Below, piece by piece: positions 44,151 to 53,004 of a DNA stretch of 54,272 bases (position 1 is the stretch's first letter; every line of letters starts with the position of its first letter). Source of the stretch: an uncultured Bulleidia sp. GTDB lineage: Bacteria; Bacillota_I; Bacilli_A; Erysipelotrichales; Erysipelotrichaceae. Location: NCBI GenBank assembly GCA_934754415.1, contig CAKVIS010000008.1, positions 1 to 54,272 of the forward strand, read 5' to 3'. The translations under genes were made by a program, and so were the position numbers. The notes under the pieces were generated by a model. The model was not told where the DNA came from and made no database searches. It was given only the letters and a program-made list of their open reading frames with translations.

Positions 44151-45177
44151 TTCTGTCATATGCATGATGAATACTCCCACAGACAGGACATCTTTGGCTT
44201 GTATATGCTGGATTCACATACTCAACTTTTATGCCTGCAAGTTTAGCTTTATATTCTATAAACTGTGCAAGTCTATAGAAAGACCATGTATGCAGTCTGG
44301 GATTGTTTTTACGACTTGTTCTTGTCGTAGAGCGAATGTTTTGAAGCTGCTCTAATTTGATTTCTTTTACATTATGAGCTACTGCTGTAGCAATAATGTC
44401 ATGGCTTATTTTATGGTCAATGTCTTTCATGATGCGTTGTTCTTTATTGTTAATACGCTTTATAGCATCAGGTTTTTTAGCTTTGCCGAGCTTCGTGCGA
44501 AGATATTTATAATGCCTGCGCATATATTTGTTCTTACGACCATTGCCATAGAACTTAACGCTGCCATCAGATGCATTTGATACTGCAGGGCACTTAATCC
44601 CAAGGTCAATACCCATGATATTACCATTATTAGTATATTCAGGTTCAGCAACCTCATATACAATTTGAGCAACCATCTTATTACCCTTATAGACAATACG
44701 CATAGTTCCAAGTTTTGCATTCGCAAATATCAGTTTCTGCTCATCTGTCACAGAAGTATGAATAGATATACGCTTTGATTTACCGTTAATCAGAACAGGA
44801 AATTCAATGTGATTATCCTTAATCTTGAAGTTCTGATTATTTACATAGCAACATGGTCTTTTGAGAACGGGAACTGTAGGCTCTTTTATCGTGATGCCAG
44901 ATTTCTGTTTAGCAAGTTTTTTGTTCTTGGCAGAAACCTTTCGACAGTCCTTGTTGTACTTATTAACAATAGATTTAGCATCACGAATACATTGATTTGT
45001 CAGAGCAGACGGAAGGCTGGCATTAACATCAGCAGTTGTGTATTTGCCGATAGATATACCATTTGTAGCAACAGAAACAAGACTATTAACTGTATTGATG
45101 TACTCGGTCATAGTCATAACAACAAGAGGTTTCTGTTCGTTTGTCATATAAAGTTTTACTGTTTCTGATAGCTGCAT
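44041..45177 (-). CDS. tnpB: TnpB RNA-guided nuclease of IS200/IS605
   Basis: A 378-residue RuvC-fold nuclease, the Cas12 ancestor type. The three acidic residues are present: Asp in MGIDLGIK, Glu in IKLEQLQN and Asp in HIHRDLLGAMNI. The zinc ribbon is CPVCG and CVCG. Length is typical, with no frameshift, so it is probably active. It helps the transposon survive excision by cutting the empty site. It is transcribed after tnpA with a nine-base gap. Confidence 0.94.
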   Translation of the reverse strand: MQLSETVKLYMTNEQKPLVVMTMTEYINTVNSLVSVATNGISIGKYTTADVNASLPSALTNQCIRDAKSIVNKYNKDCRKVSAKNKKLAKQKSGITIKEPTVPVLKRPCCYVNNQNFKIKDNHIEFPVLINGKSKRISIHTSVTDEQKLIFANAKLGTMRIVYKGNKMVAQIVYEVAEPEYTNNGNIMGIDLGIKCPAVSNASDGSVKFYGNGRKNKYMRRHYKYLRTKLGKAKKPDAIKRINNKEQRIMKDIDHKISHDIIATAVAHNVKEIKLEQLQNIRSTTRTSRKNNPRLHTWSFYRLAQFIEYKAKLAGIKVEYVNPAYTSQRCPVCGSIHHAYDRNYTCVCGFHIHRDLLGAMNICNSTEYVGDSNIRHTA

Positions 45178-45186
45178 ATTTGATAC

Positions 45187-45579
45187 CTACACGTTTTTCT
45201 GATTCTCAATATATTGTTTAATTACTGCAAGTGGGGCACCACCAACTGTACTTACAAAATAACTGTTAGTCCACAAACTAGGAAGCCTTGATTTAAGCCA
45301 GGGGAACTCTGTTCTCAACACTTTAGAAGAATATCCCTTGATTTGCTTAACAGCTTTATGTACTCCAAATTGTGGGTCTACTTCCATAAGCAGATGCACA
45401 TGGTCTGGCATAATCTCCATTTCGATGATTTCGACATTTAGTGAGTCGCAGGTTTCTTTAATCAACTCCTTTAAACGAACATCAACACCGTTTATCAGAA
45501 CGGAACGTCGATACTTAGGACACCATACCACATGGTATTTGCAGGAATAGACGACATTATGATTAGATTTATATTCCAT
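45187..45579 (-). CDS. tnpA: TnpA Y1 transposase of IS200/IS605
   Basis: A 130-residue HUH single-strand transposase. The HUH motif is PDHVHLL (His-60, His-62) and the nucleophile tyrosine is near the end (Tyr-123, IKQYIENQ). It excises and inserts single-stranded circles at replication forks. The length and motifs are complete. It may overlap the promoter and 5' hairpins of the left end. Confidence 0.94.
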   Translation of the reverse strand: MEYKSNHNVVYSCKYHVVWCPKYRRSVLINGVDVRLKELIKETCDSLNVEIIEMEIMPDHVHLLMEVDPQFGVHKAVKQIKGYSSKVLRTEFPWLKSRLPSLWTNSYFVSTVGGAPLAVIKQYIENQKNV

Positions 45580-45597
45580 ATGTATATTATGCAGCTA

Positions 45598-45635
45598 AAA
45601 GCTACCTAATGAAATGGAAATTAGATAGCTTTTAG
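45598..45635 (-). terminator. Hairpin in the tnpA leader, probable attenuator
   Basis: AAAAGCTAtCTAAT and ATTAGgTAGCTTTT form a strong stem upstream of tnpA. T runs on each side give it terminator character in both directions, which would limit read-through into tnpA from outside the element. Confidence 0.6.
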
Positions 45636-45809
45636 CAAAATAATCGTTATATAAGTCGCCTTATATCCCCACTGCTAAAGCAAGGGGCTTTACGGCGACA
45701 CTTGGTAATATTTCATATTATCTCACTGTTGAATACTGTTTAGCACATAGTGTTGTATCTTCTAACTACGATGACATGCACACTTTGTTTATCTGATTTA
45801 AATAAAACG

Positions 45810-45911
45810 TTCCCTTTAATTATAGATGCTATTAAGGGAATTTTCTCTTAACGCATTGCTTTTTCCCTTATTTTCGACTACATTATAAGGGAAAGAAAGG
45901 CGGGTAAGGGA
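45810..45911 (+). promoter_or_regulatory. Promoter region of the second fic with iterated AAGGGAA boxes
   Basis: TTCCCTTTAAT (45810-45820), ATTAAGGGAA (45831-45840), TTTTCCCTTA (45861-45870), ATAAGGGAAA (about 45886-45894) and GTAAGGGAAT (45904 onward, touching the ATG). The third and fourth form an inverted repeat across a likely -10. Another TTAAGGGAATC lies after the gene. These differ completely from the TAGTGTAA boxes of the first fic, but the arrangement is alike. Confidence 0.5.
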
Positions 45912-46958
45912 ATGAGAAACTTTAATTATTCTGAAATTAAAAATCAAAAGTGGGACTCTGATATCCTTGGATTAATTGCGGCTATATATAAAGAAGCAGG
46001 AAAACAAGAGCTATACCTTAAGCAAAAGCCTCAGGAATTGGAAAAGCTTGTAGAAATAGCAAAAATACAAAGCACCGAGGCATCGAATGCTATTGAAGGT
46101 ATTATCACTACTAATACCCGTATCAAACAACTTGTAGAAGAAAAGACAACACCGAAAAATCGTGATGAGCAGGAAATTGCTGGGTACCGCGATGTGCTTA
46201 ATATCATTCATGAAAGTTTTGATGCAATTCCTATTTCTCAAAATTATATTTTACAGCTTCACAGAATTTTATATAGCCATATGAATAATCCTATGGGTGG
46301 CAGAACTAAAAGTGTACAAAATTATATCAGTGCAACCTATCCGGATGGACATGTAGAAACTTTATTTACACCTCTTTCTCCTTTTGAAACACCGAGAGCT
46401 TTGGATAAAATCTGCGAGGAATATAATCGTGTGATTGGAAATATGGAAGTAGAACCTCTAATTATTATTCCAATCTTTATCCATGATTTTTTGTGTATCC
46501 ATCCATTTAATGATGGTAATGGTAGGATGAGTCGGCTTCTAACCACGTTGCTTTTATATAGAAATGGTTTTTATGTTGGAAAGTATATTTCGTTGGAAGC
46601 AAAAATCGCTAAGAATAAAGATCTGTATTACAGTGTTCTTTCTCAGGCACAACATGGATGGCATGAAGGCAATGAAGATGTAGTTCCTTTTATTAAATAT
46701 TTGCTGGGAACCATTCTTGCAGCCTACAAAGATTTTGAGGATCGTTTTTCACTCGTCGAAACTAAACTTCCCGCTCTTGAAATGGTTAGACAAGCAAGTA
46801 TGTATAAAATAGGTCGTTTCAATAAGCAAGATATTCGAGAACTTTGTCCTACACTTAGCAATAGTTCAATAGAAAAAGCATTTAGAGATCTTATTTCATT
46901 AGGTGAAATAAGAAAAGAAGGCAAAGGGAAAAGCACCTATTATTACAGATTAAAGTAA
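45912..46958 (+). CDS. Fic-domain protein (second copy) with C-terminal winged helix
   Basis: A 348-residue Fic protein. Catalytic motif HPFNDGNGR starts at His-197; the inhibitory S-x-x-x-E-G is Ser-58, Glu-62 and Gly-63 (SNAIEG). The C-terminal 55 residues (IRELCPTLSNSSIEKAFRDL) look like a winged helix, and such a C-terminus is common in Fic/DUF4172-type stand-alone proteins. The start is set by AAAGAAAGGCGGG upstream. Unlike the first Fic, it has Asn in place of Glu in HPFxDGN. The gene is alone between the IS element and a terminator. Confidence 0.9.
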   Translation: MRNFNYSEIKNQKWDSDILGLIAAIYKEAGKQELYLKQKPQELEKLVEIAKIQSTEASNAIEGIITTNTRIKQLVEEKTTPKNRDEQEIAGYRDVLNIIHESFDAIPISQNYILQLHRILYSHMNNPMGGRTKSVQNYISATYPDGHVETLFTPLSPFETPRALDKICEEYNRVIGNMEVEPLIIIPIFIHDFLCIHPFNDGNGRMSRLLTTLLLYRNGFYVGKYISLEAKIAKNKDLYYSVLSQAQHGWHEGNEDVVPFIKYLLGTILAAYKDFEDRFSLVETKLPALEMVRQASMYKIGRFNKQDIRELCPTLSNSSIEKAFRDLISLGEIRKEGKGKSTYYYRLK

Positions 46959-47020
46959 TCCCTTTAAAGTTCTACTTTTCCTTATTTGCATTACACTTTT
47001 AAGGGAATCATTTAACCGTT

Positions 47021-47055
47021 AAGCGAAAACATCTCTTTAGAGATGCTTTTCTTTT
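47021..47055 (+). terminator. Terminator of the second fic
   Basis: CATCTCT-tt-AGAGATG followed by CTTTTCTTTT. A second 10-bp inverted repeat, AAGCATTAGT/ACTAATGCTT, lies at about 47090-47119 without a T run. No gene is seen in 46959-47334. Confidence 0.75.
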
Positions 47056-47334
47056 ACCCCCTTAACTTTGCAAAATTTGTATAACTAAAAGAAGCATTAG
47101 TAGCTAAACTCACTAATGCTTGTCAAAGAACTTCGATAAGTCCATATCGACTATCCCCGTATTGTATTACCAGACTGAATCAGCAGTGCTTTTCTCATCC
47201 CATGGAAGTGTTTTTGATGTTTTATTATTTTTTCCTGGGATTTAATTGCATATGTCACAACTTTTTCCATAGTTTTTATTTTCTACATGCACACTTTTTC
47301 TGGAAATTATTATAATAGTATTGAGGTGAGATGT

Positions 47335-48643
47335 ATGTTAAAAAGAAAATTCATGAATGATCTATTGGAATGGAAGAACACTCAGAGTACTTCAAAAACA
47401 AAACAATGCTTATTAGTAAAAGGTGCAAGGCAGGTAGGTAAAAGTACACTTATTGAAGAATTTGGAAGAACATATTATGACAACTTCATCAGTGTTGATT
47501 TCAGAAAAGAAAAAGAATTAAGAACTATTTTTGATGATTCCTTTGATATAAAATTCTCTGATTGGAAAATTCAGTTTATTGCGCCCCGGCATACAATTCA
47601 TACCCGGCAAAACATTACTGTTATTAGATGAAATACAAGATTGTCCTAATGCCAGATCATCTTTGAAATATTGGGCACTGGACGCAAGGTTTGATGTCAT
47701 TGCCTCAGGATCTTTATTGGGTGTTTCTTTAGTTGCTGCTTCTGTCCCAGTAGGATATGAAAAAGTCAAAACACTACACGCAATGGATTTCGAAGAATTT
47801 TTATGGGCTTTAGGAATTGACAGTAATGCCATAAATACTTTAAAACCATATTTCACAAATGGTCTTCATATACCGGATGCAATAAACAATAAAATGTTTG
47901 AATATCTCAGAACATATATGATTACTGGTGGTATGCCAAATGTAATTAACAAATATCTGACTACACATGACTTTTTCAGTGTCGATCAGGAACAAAATAC
48001 CATTATCGATGGATACCGTGATGATATTGCATGTTATACAGAAACTGATGAACGCATCAAAGCAAGATCCTGTTACGATTCTATTCCCCGTCAATTACTG
48101 AAAGATAACCATAAATTTCAATATAAAGAAGTGAAACAGGGAAAAGCATCCTCCTACTTTATGAGCAGTATCGACTGGATTGAAAATGCCGGTATGGCAA
48201 CCAGATGCTATAACCTTTATGAACCTGCTTTTCCAATTAAAGGATATATAGATGAAGATAAATTCCGGTTATATATGAATGATATTGGTTTATTAACAGC
48301 CTCCTATGGCTATCAGACCAAAAGTTCTGTTTTTAATAACCAATTATATGGAAATCTGAAAGGTGCACTGTATGAAAGTTTAATAGCTGATTTTCTGATC
48401 AAGAAAAACTACCCTCTTGTGTATTACAAGAATCAGAAAGGAACAGTAGAATTAGAATTCTTTATAGAAAAAGATTCCTCTATTATCCCTATAGAAGTAA
48501 AAGCAAACAATTCCCGTACTGCATCCTTAAATAATCTCCTTAAAGATGAACATATTCCATACGGTTATAAATTTATTACAGGTAATTCAGACATAGACAA
48601 GAAAAAAATTACTTTACCTTTATACATGGCTATGTTTTTATAA
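47335..48643 (+). pseudogene. DUF4143-type AAA ATPase split by a frameshift
   Basis: The first frame (from MLKRKFMND at 47335, GAGGTGAG in front) has the P-loop LVKGARQVGKSTLIEEF and continues to IFDDSFDI. The second frame, open from about 47552, continues with SLLRPGIQFIPGKTLLLLD, LDEIQDCPNARSSLKYW and the DUF4143 region to 48643. The two frames join at GATATAAAATTC (about 47545-47556), so a single-base change in the short A run explains the break. A sequencing error remains possible. These chromosomal ATPases are of unknown function, often in mobile islands. Confidence 0.8.
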
Positions 48644-48677
48644 TTGGCAATCTTCTTTTCTTTTTTGAGTAACAAAA

Positions 48678-48893
48678 ATACTGGCAGTAAAGATAAGCAT
48701 TGATTGCAAACTGGTCCTAGGGCTTATACAGCGTAGCTGCATGGGACTTAATTCACTGTCAGTATACCCCTGCTATTGGTGCAGCTCTGTATTACATCAA
48801 AAATTTTCTTGCAAAGAAAATCTGACATTGCAATGTGCTTCCTCTTCTAAGAGGAAATCGTTTTGTACATGAAAAAAATAAAAGGAATATTGT
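48678..48893 (+). ncRNA. Structured 5' leader of the PTS operon
   Basis: ATACTGGCAGT (48678-48688) and ACTGTCAGTAT (48755-48765) form an 11-bp closing helix with one G-U pair. Inside, ATAAGC (48693-48698) can pair with GCTTAT (48722-48727), GGTCC (48713-48717) with GGACT (48744-48748) across it, a pseudoknot-like crossing, and CAGC-gta-GCTG forms a small hairpin. Then follow ATTTTCTT/AAAGAAAAT and a perfect TTCCTCTT-ct-AAGAGGAA before ATCGTTTTG, which may be a weak terminator. The palindrome ACATTGCAATGT lies at 48825-48836. I do not recognise the fold as a known riboswitch. A PTS antiterminator target is another option. Confidence 0.4.
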
Positions 48894-50588
48894 ATGAGTG
48901 TAGATAGGAAACAGTGTATGACAAACAACTTAACTATCTTAGTGGTCTGCGTATCCGGAGCCAGTTCCAGCATATTGATCAATAAGATGAAACAACACAT
49001 ACAGCCCGGGGAAAACTGGTTGATCGAAGCTAAGGGACTGATAGACATACCTAATGTCATAGCCAAATATGATGTGGTATTACTCGCTCCGCAGGCAAAA
49101 GCCTCTTACGATTCCATAGTGGAAGAAGCCTCCTTTTACGGAGATATCAAAGTTTTACCTATCCCTGCAGACATCTTTGCCTCAGGAGATGGTGAAAAAC
49201 TGGATGACATGGTAAGAAAAGCTTTTGACGACTTGACTGACGCAGAAGAAAAAGGAGAGAAAATGTCAGAAACAAAAAAGGTCGGCTTCATGGACAAATT
49301 CCAGAATTTCATGGAAGAACATGTTGTTCCGGTAGGGCAGAAAATTGCCAATCAGAAACATCTTGCTGCTGTGCGTGATGGTCTTACAATCTTAATTCCA
49401 ATTACAGTTATTGGTGGTTTTGCAATGTTACTAGCTATGCCACCAGTACCACCATCCATTACAGAACCTTCCAACTTCTTCTATGCCTTCTTACTTGCAT
49501 GGAAAAGCTTTGCAACAGCAAATGCTGCAACATTATTACTTCCATACTACTTAACTATCGGAGCTATCTCCATCTATGTAGTATGCGGTGTATCTTATCA
49601 GTTAGCCACATCCTATAAGATGAACGGCATCAACAACATGATCATGGCACTTGTAGTGTACTTATGTGTATCCGGTGCTTTCGATATGACTACCAGCTCC
49701 ATCAACGTTGGTATGCTTGGTGCAGGCTATATGTTTGCGGCCATGGTTATTGGTTTACTTGTTGTAGAAGTTAACAGATTCTTTGCAAGAAAGAATATTG
49801 TTATTAAGCTCCCTGATTCCGTACCTCCTAACGTAGCTGCTCCATTCAATGTCTTATTACCTGGTGCTGCCAACGTTATCTTATTCATCGCATTAGATGC
49901 TGTTATTAAGATGTTAACAGGTGCAGGTCTTGCAAGTCTTGTCTATACCATCTTCCAGCCATTAATGAAAGCCGGAACTTCCTTACCTGCATGGTGGATT
50001 TTCAATATCATTTCCACTATCTTCTGGTGGTTTGGTATCCATGGTGGAAATATGGTAGGCGTTGTCTTAACACCTATTACAACTGCAGGTCTTGCTGCAA
50101 ATGCCGAAGCTATTGCCGCAGGCACAACCCCTGAATATATCCTTGCAGGTTCTGTAAATGGTATCTTCGGCAACTGGATTACCTATCTTGCCATGAACAT
50201 TGTCATTCTCTTATTTGCCAAGAGTAAACAGGCACGTTCTGTATCCAAGATTGCCATTGTCCCAAGTATGTTCAATATCAACGAACCTTCCATCTTCGGT
50301 TTACCAACTGTATTAAATGTCTATACTCTGATTCCAATGTTATTAGGGACAGTCATTAACTCATCCATTTACTGGTTTGCCGCAAGCATGAACCTGTGTG
50401 GTAAGTTCTATATTACATTACCATTCACAGTCCCTGGTCCTTTAGCCGCATGGCTTGGTACAGGAGATATCCGTACACTTCTTGTATGGCTGGTAGTATT
50501 TGTTATTGATTTACTTCTAATTACTCCATTTATTATGACCTATGATAAACAGCTTTTAAAAGCAGAGCAGGAAAACGAAAACAACTAA
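48894..50588 (+). CDS. PTS lactose/cellobiose-family EIIBC
   Basis: A 564-residue fused permease. The N-terminal EIIB domain has the phospho-cysteine in VVCVSGASSSIL (Cys-19), and the EIIC domain from about residue 125 (MSETKKVGFMDKFQNFMEEH, then NQKHLAAVRDGLTILIPITV) has about ten hydrophobic segments with the family's FWWFGIHGGNMVG motif. The order IIB-IIC is the reverse of LacE. AAAGGAA lies before the start; a second Met at 48918 is possible. No EIIA is encoded nearby, so it must borrow one. It leads the four-gene operon. Confidence 0.9.
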   Translation: MSVDRKQCMTNNLTILVVCVSGASSSILINKMKQHIQPGENWLIEAKGLIDIPNVIAKYDVVLLAPQAKASYDSIVEEASFYGDIKVLPIPADIFASGDGEKLDDMVRKAFDDLTDAEEKGEKMSETKKVGFMDKFQNFMEEHVVPVGQKIANQKHLAAVRDGLTILIPITVIGGFAMLLAMPPVPPSITEPSNFFYAFLLAWKSFATANAATLLLPYYLTIGAISIYVVCGVSYQLATSYKMNGINNMIMALVVYLCVSGAFDMTTSSINVGMLGAGYMFAAMVIGLLVVEVNRFFARKNIVIKLPDSVPPNVAAPFNVLLPGAANVILFIALDAVIKMLTGAGLASLVYTIFQPLMKAGTSLPAWWIFNIISTIFWWFGIHGGNMVGVVLTPITTAGLAANAEAIAAGTTPEYILAGSVNGIFGNWITYLAMNIVILLFAKSKQARSVSKIAIVPSMFNINEPSIFGLPTVLNVYTLIPMLLGTVINSSIYWFAASMNLCGKFYITLPFTVPGPLAAWLGTGDIRTLLVWLVVFVIDLLLITPFIMTYDKQLLKAEQENENN

Positions 50589-50597
50589 AAGATATAT

Positions 50598-50628
50598 GTA
50601 AAAGCTGAGAGTCCCCCTCAGCTTTTAC
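50598..50628 (+). other. Long perfect hairpin between EIIBC and the hydrolase gene
   Basis: GTAAAAGCTGAG and CTCAGCTTTTAC form a 12-bp stem. It is followed by TGCTATGG, not a T run, so it may be a transcript-stabilising or partial terminating element between the permease and the downstream genes. Confidence 0.6.
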
Positions 50629-50649
50629 TGCTATGGAAAGGAATACACT

Positions 50650-51465
50650 ATGAACGTAACATTTACAAAAGAAAAGATTACAGATCATCTCTATCGTATT
50701 AAAGGCATCGGTGATGTGGCCATGTATTTTGTTCTTGGAAAGGACAGAGGCATGTTAATAGATACAGGGTATGGAGTCGGTGATTTAAAAGGCTATATTG
50801 AAGATACCTTTCACATGCCTTATGAAGTACTCATTACCCATGGGCATGTTGACCATGCCTCAGGCTGCCAGCAATGGAACAGTGTATACATGAATCCCCT
50901 GGATAAAGAGTTATTCTTTGAAAGAACACAATACACCTTCCGAAAGCTATCCTTAAGTAAAAACTATCCGGATATTCAGGATAGTGATTTTATACCTGTG
51001 TACACAGGTACTTTTAAAGACCTGGAAGATGGAATGACCTTTGATCTTGGAGATATTACTCTTGAAACTTACAGTGCACCAGGACATACTCATGGTATGA
51101 TGGTTGTACTGATTCCTGAAGAAAGAATCTGTTTATTCGGAGATGCCTGCGGTGTTATGACATTCATCTTCAGACCAGAATGTTCTACAGTAGAACAATA
51201 TCTGAATACTTTATCCAGATTAAAATCCATGGAAGACAGATATGACCGTATCTTAAGACAGCATGGCACATGTGAATCTCCTAAATCTCTTGTGGATGAA
51301 AATATCGAAGTCGCAAAAGAGATTCTTGCAGGTACAGATGATCATATTCCATGGAAATTCCAGCAGTATGATGTCTTTATTGCCAAGGATACAGATTTTA
51401 CTAAAGGCATAAGAAAAGACGGAAAATCAGGCAATATTGTTTATTCTTTAGACCACATCAGATAA
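50650..51465 (+). CDS. Metallo-beta-lactamase-fold hydrolase
   Basis: A 271-residue cytoplasmic metallohydrolase. The metal motif THGHVDHASG provides His-64, His-66, Asp-68 and His-69; further ligands are in SAPGHTHG and FGDACGV, and a final His in RQHGTCE. The family includes lactonases, thioesterases and phosphodiesterases. Operon position behind a PTS suggests it opens a phospho-sugar derivative such as a lactone, but this is inference. AAAGGAA precedes the start. Confidence 0.85.
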   Translation: MNVTFTKEKITDHLYRIKGIGDVAMYFVLGKDRGMLIDTGYGVGDLKGYIEDTFHMPYEVLITHGHVDHASGCQQWNSVYMNPLDKELFFERTQYTFRKLSLSKNYPDIQDSDFIPVYTGTFKDLEDGMTFDLGDITLETYSAPGHTHGMMVVLIPEERICLFGDACGVMTFIFRPECSTVEQYLNTLSRLKSMEDRYDRILRQHGTCESPKSLVDENIEVAKEILAGTDDHIPWKFQQYDVFIAKDTDFTKGIRKDGKSGNIVYSLDHIR

Positions 51466-51479
51466 AAAGGAGGCCCTGT

Positions 51480-53003
51480 ATGTTAAAACCGCGTACCATC
51501 ATCACAACGGATATGGAATGTGATGATATGAATTCATTAATTCATCTTAGTCTGTTCTTAAATGAAATAGATGTAGATGGGTTTATCTACACTTCCAGTA
51601 AATTTCATTTCAACGGAGATGGCAGACACACACTGGGTGAAGTGACACCTCACTACAGATGCAGTGGTAATATGGCTATCTATGGTCATCAGGGATATCC
51701 TCATCCAGATCCTGAAGCCAAAGACCTTACTTCCTACAGACCTTTTGAAACTGGCTGGATAGAATCTTTATGGAATAACGAATACAGACAGGCGTATCCA
51801 TATCTGTCCTCTAATGCCAAAGGGTATCCAACACCAGAAGAACTGTTAGAAAAAACCTGTTATGGCAATATAGAGTTTGAAGGTGATGTACGCTTTGATA
51901 CAGATGGTTCCAACCTCATCAAAAAAGCAATTCTTGACGATGATGAAAGACCCCTGTACTTACAATCCTGGGGTGGAGCCAATACCATTGTACGTGCCTT
52001 GATGTCTATTGCTAATGATTACAAGGACACAGAGCAATGGAAAGAAATACAAACCAAAGTAACAGAAAAAGTAAGAATACTGGGCATCATCAACGGTATC
52101 GGTCAGGATAACAGCTGGCTGGACTATGGCAAACCATTATTCCCTGATCTTGTCTTATTAAAAACAGAAAATACCTATGGCAGTTACTTTGCATCATTAA
52201 CATCTCAGACTGACTGTAAGGAAACCTTCCAGGCAGAATGGTTAAAACAACACATTAAGTTTAACCATGGTCCGTTAATGTCTAAATACGGACTGATGGG
52301 AGATGGTACTTACTATCCAGGCGAACCTGACAGAAACCAGTATGGTCTCTATCCAACTATTGACTGGGGATTTGACGGCATGGAACCTGTCACTTTCCCT
52401 TCCTATGATTTCTTAGGAGAAGGTGACAGTAATACCTATATCCCTTTACTGACATTTGGCTTAAGAACCTTGGAAGATCCTTCTTTTGGCTCGCTTCTAG
52501 GAAGAATCACCACCGATGGTAACGATGTACCACTTACTTATGACTGGTTTACAGGCAAACAAGGACATCCAAACAGATTCTTAAAGATGTACCAGGAAGA
52601 GTGGGCTGCACGAGCAGACTGGTGCTGTAAACCATACAAAGACTGTGCCCATCCTCCTGTAGTAAAAACAGATGTGACAGATGTAAAAGCAGCTGCAGGA
52701 GAAACTGTTCCGTTACATGTGGAAGTAGAAAGTGAAGATGAGTATACCGTGTACTGGGAAGTACAGCAGGAATTAAGTACCTATACAGGTACCTGTGCCT
52801 TGCGTTGTTTTGAACCATCTCAGCAGGCGACATATTTTACCATTCCGCAAAATGCACAACTTCATGATTTCTTTATTGTGCTTTGTACAGTAAAATCTAA
52901 CAGTCATACTCCAATGACAAGATACGCTCAGATACGTATCCAGGTCGTATCTACAGATGGAGACATGACTGAAAATAACCCATTGAAAGGAATTGGTTAC
53001 TAA
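51480..53003 (+). CDS. DUF1593 nucleoside-hydrolase-like protein
   Basis: A 507-residue protein. It begins MLKPRTIITTDMECDDMNSL, the acidic nucleoside-hydrolase-type calcium site (Asp-11, Asp-15, Asp-16). The remaining DUF1593 region covers about 400 residues (YLQSWGGANTIVRALM, IINGIGQDNSWLDYGK), and the last 100 residues form an Ig-like domain starting near AAAGETVPLHVEVES. No signal peptide is visible, whereas many relatives in other phyla are exported. AAGGAGG precedes the start. Probably cleaves an N- or O-glycosidic bond in the operon's substrate. Confidence 0.88.
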   Translation: MLKPRTIITTDMECDDMNSLIHLSLFLNEIDVDGFIYTSSKFHFNGDGRHTLGEVTPHYRCSGNMAIYGHQGYPHPDPEAKDLTSYRPFETGWIESLWNNEYRQAYPYLSSNAKGYPTPEELLEKTCYGNIEFEGDVRFDTDGSNLIKKAILDDDERPLYLQSWGGANTIVRALMSIANDYKDTEQWKEIQTKVTEKVRILGIINGIGQDNSWLDYGKPLFPDLVLLKTENTYGSYFASLTSQTDCKETFQAEWLKQHIKFNHGPLMSKYGLMGDGTYYPGEPDRNQYGLYPTIDWGFDGMEPVTFPSYDFLGEGDSNTYIPLLTFGLRTLEDPSFGSLLGRITTDGNDVPLTYDWFTGKQGHPNRFLKMYQEEWAARADWCCKPYKDCAHPPVVKTDVTDVKAAAGETVPLHVEVESEDEYTVYWEVQQELSTYTGTCALRCFEPSQQATYFTIPQNAQLHDFFIVLCTVKSNSHTPMTRYAQIRIQVVSTDGDMTENNPLKGIGY

Positions 53004-53004
53004 T

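Larger units (their letters stand above)
43907..45705 (-). mobile_element. IS200/IS605-family insertion sequence, apparently complete
   Basis: TnpA (HUH transposase) and TnpB are both on the minus strand with nested-stem ends. The left end has CCCC-TTGCTTTAGCAGT-GGGG inside an outer GTCGCC/GGCGAC pair (45656-45698); the right end has the stem TCCCC..TGTCT/AGACA..GGGGA (43913-43936). The exact cleavage positions are estimated. There are no inverted terminal repeats or target duplication, as expected. Confidence 0.85.
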
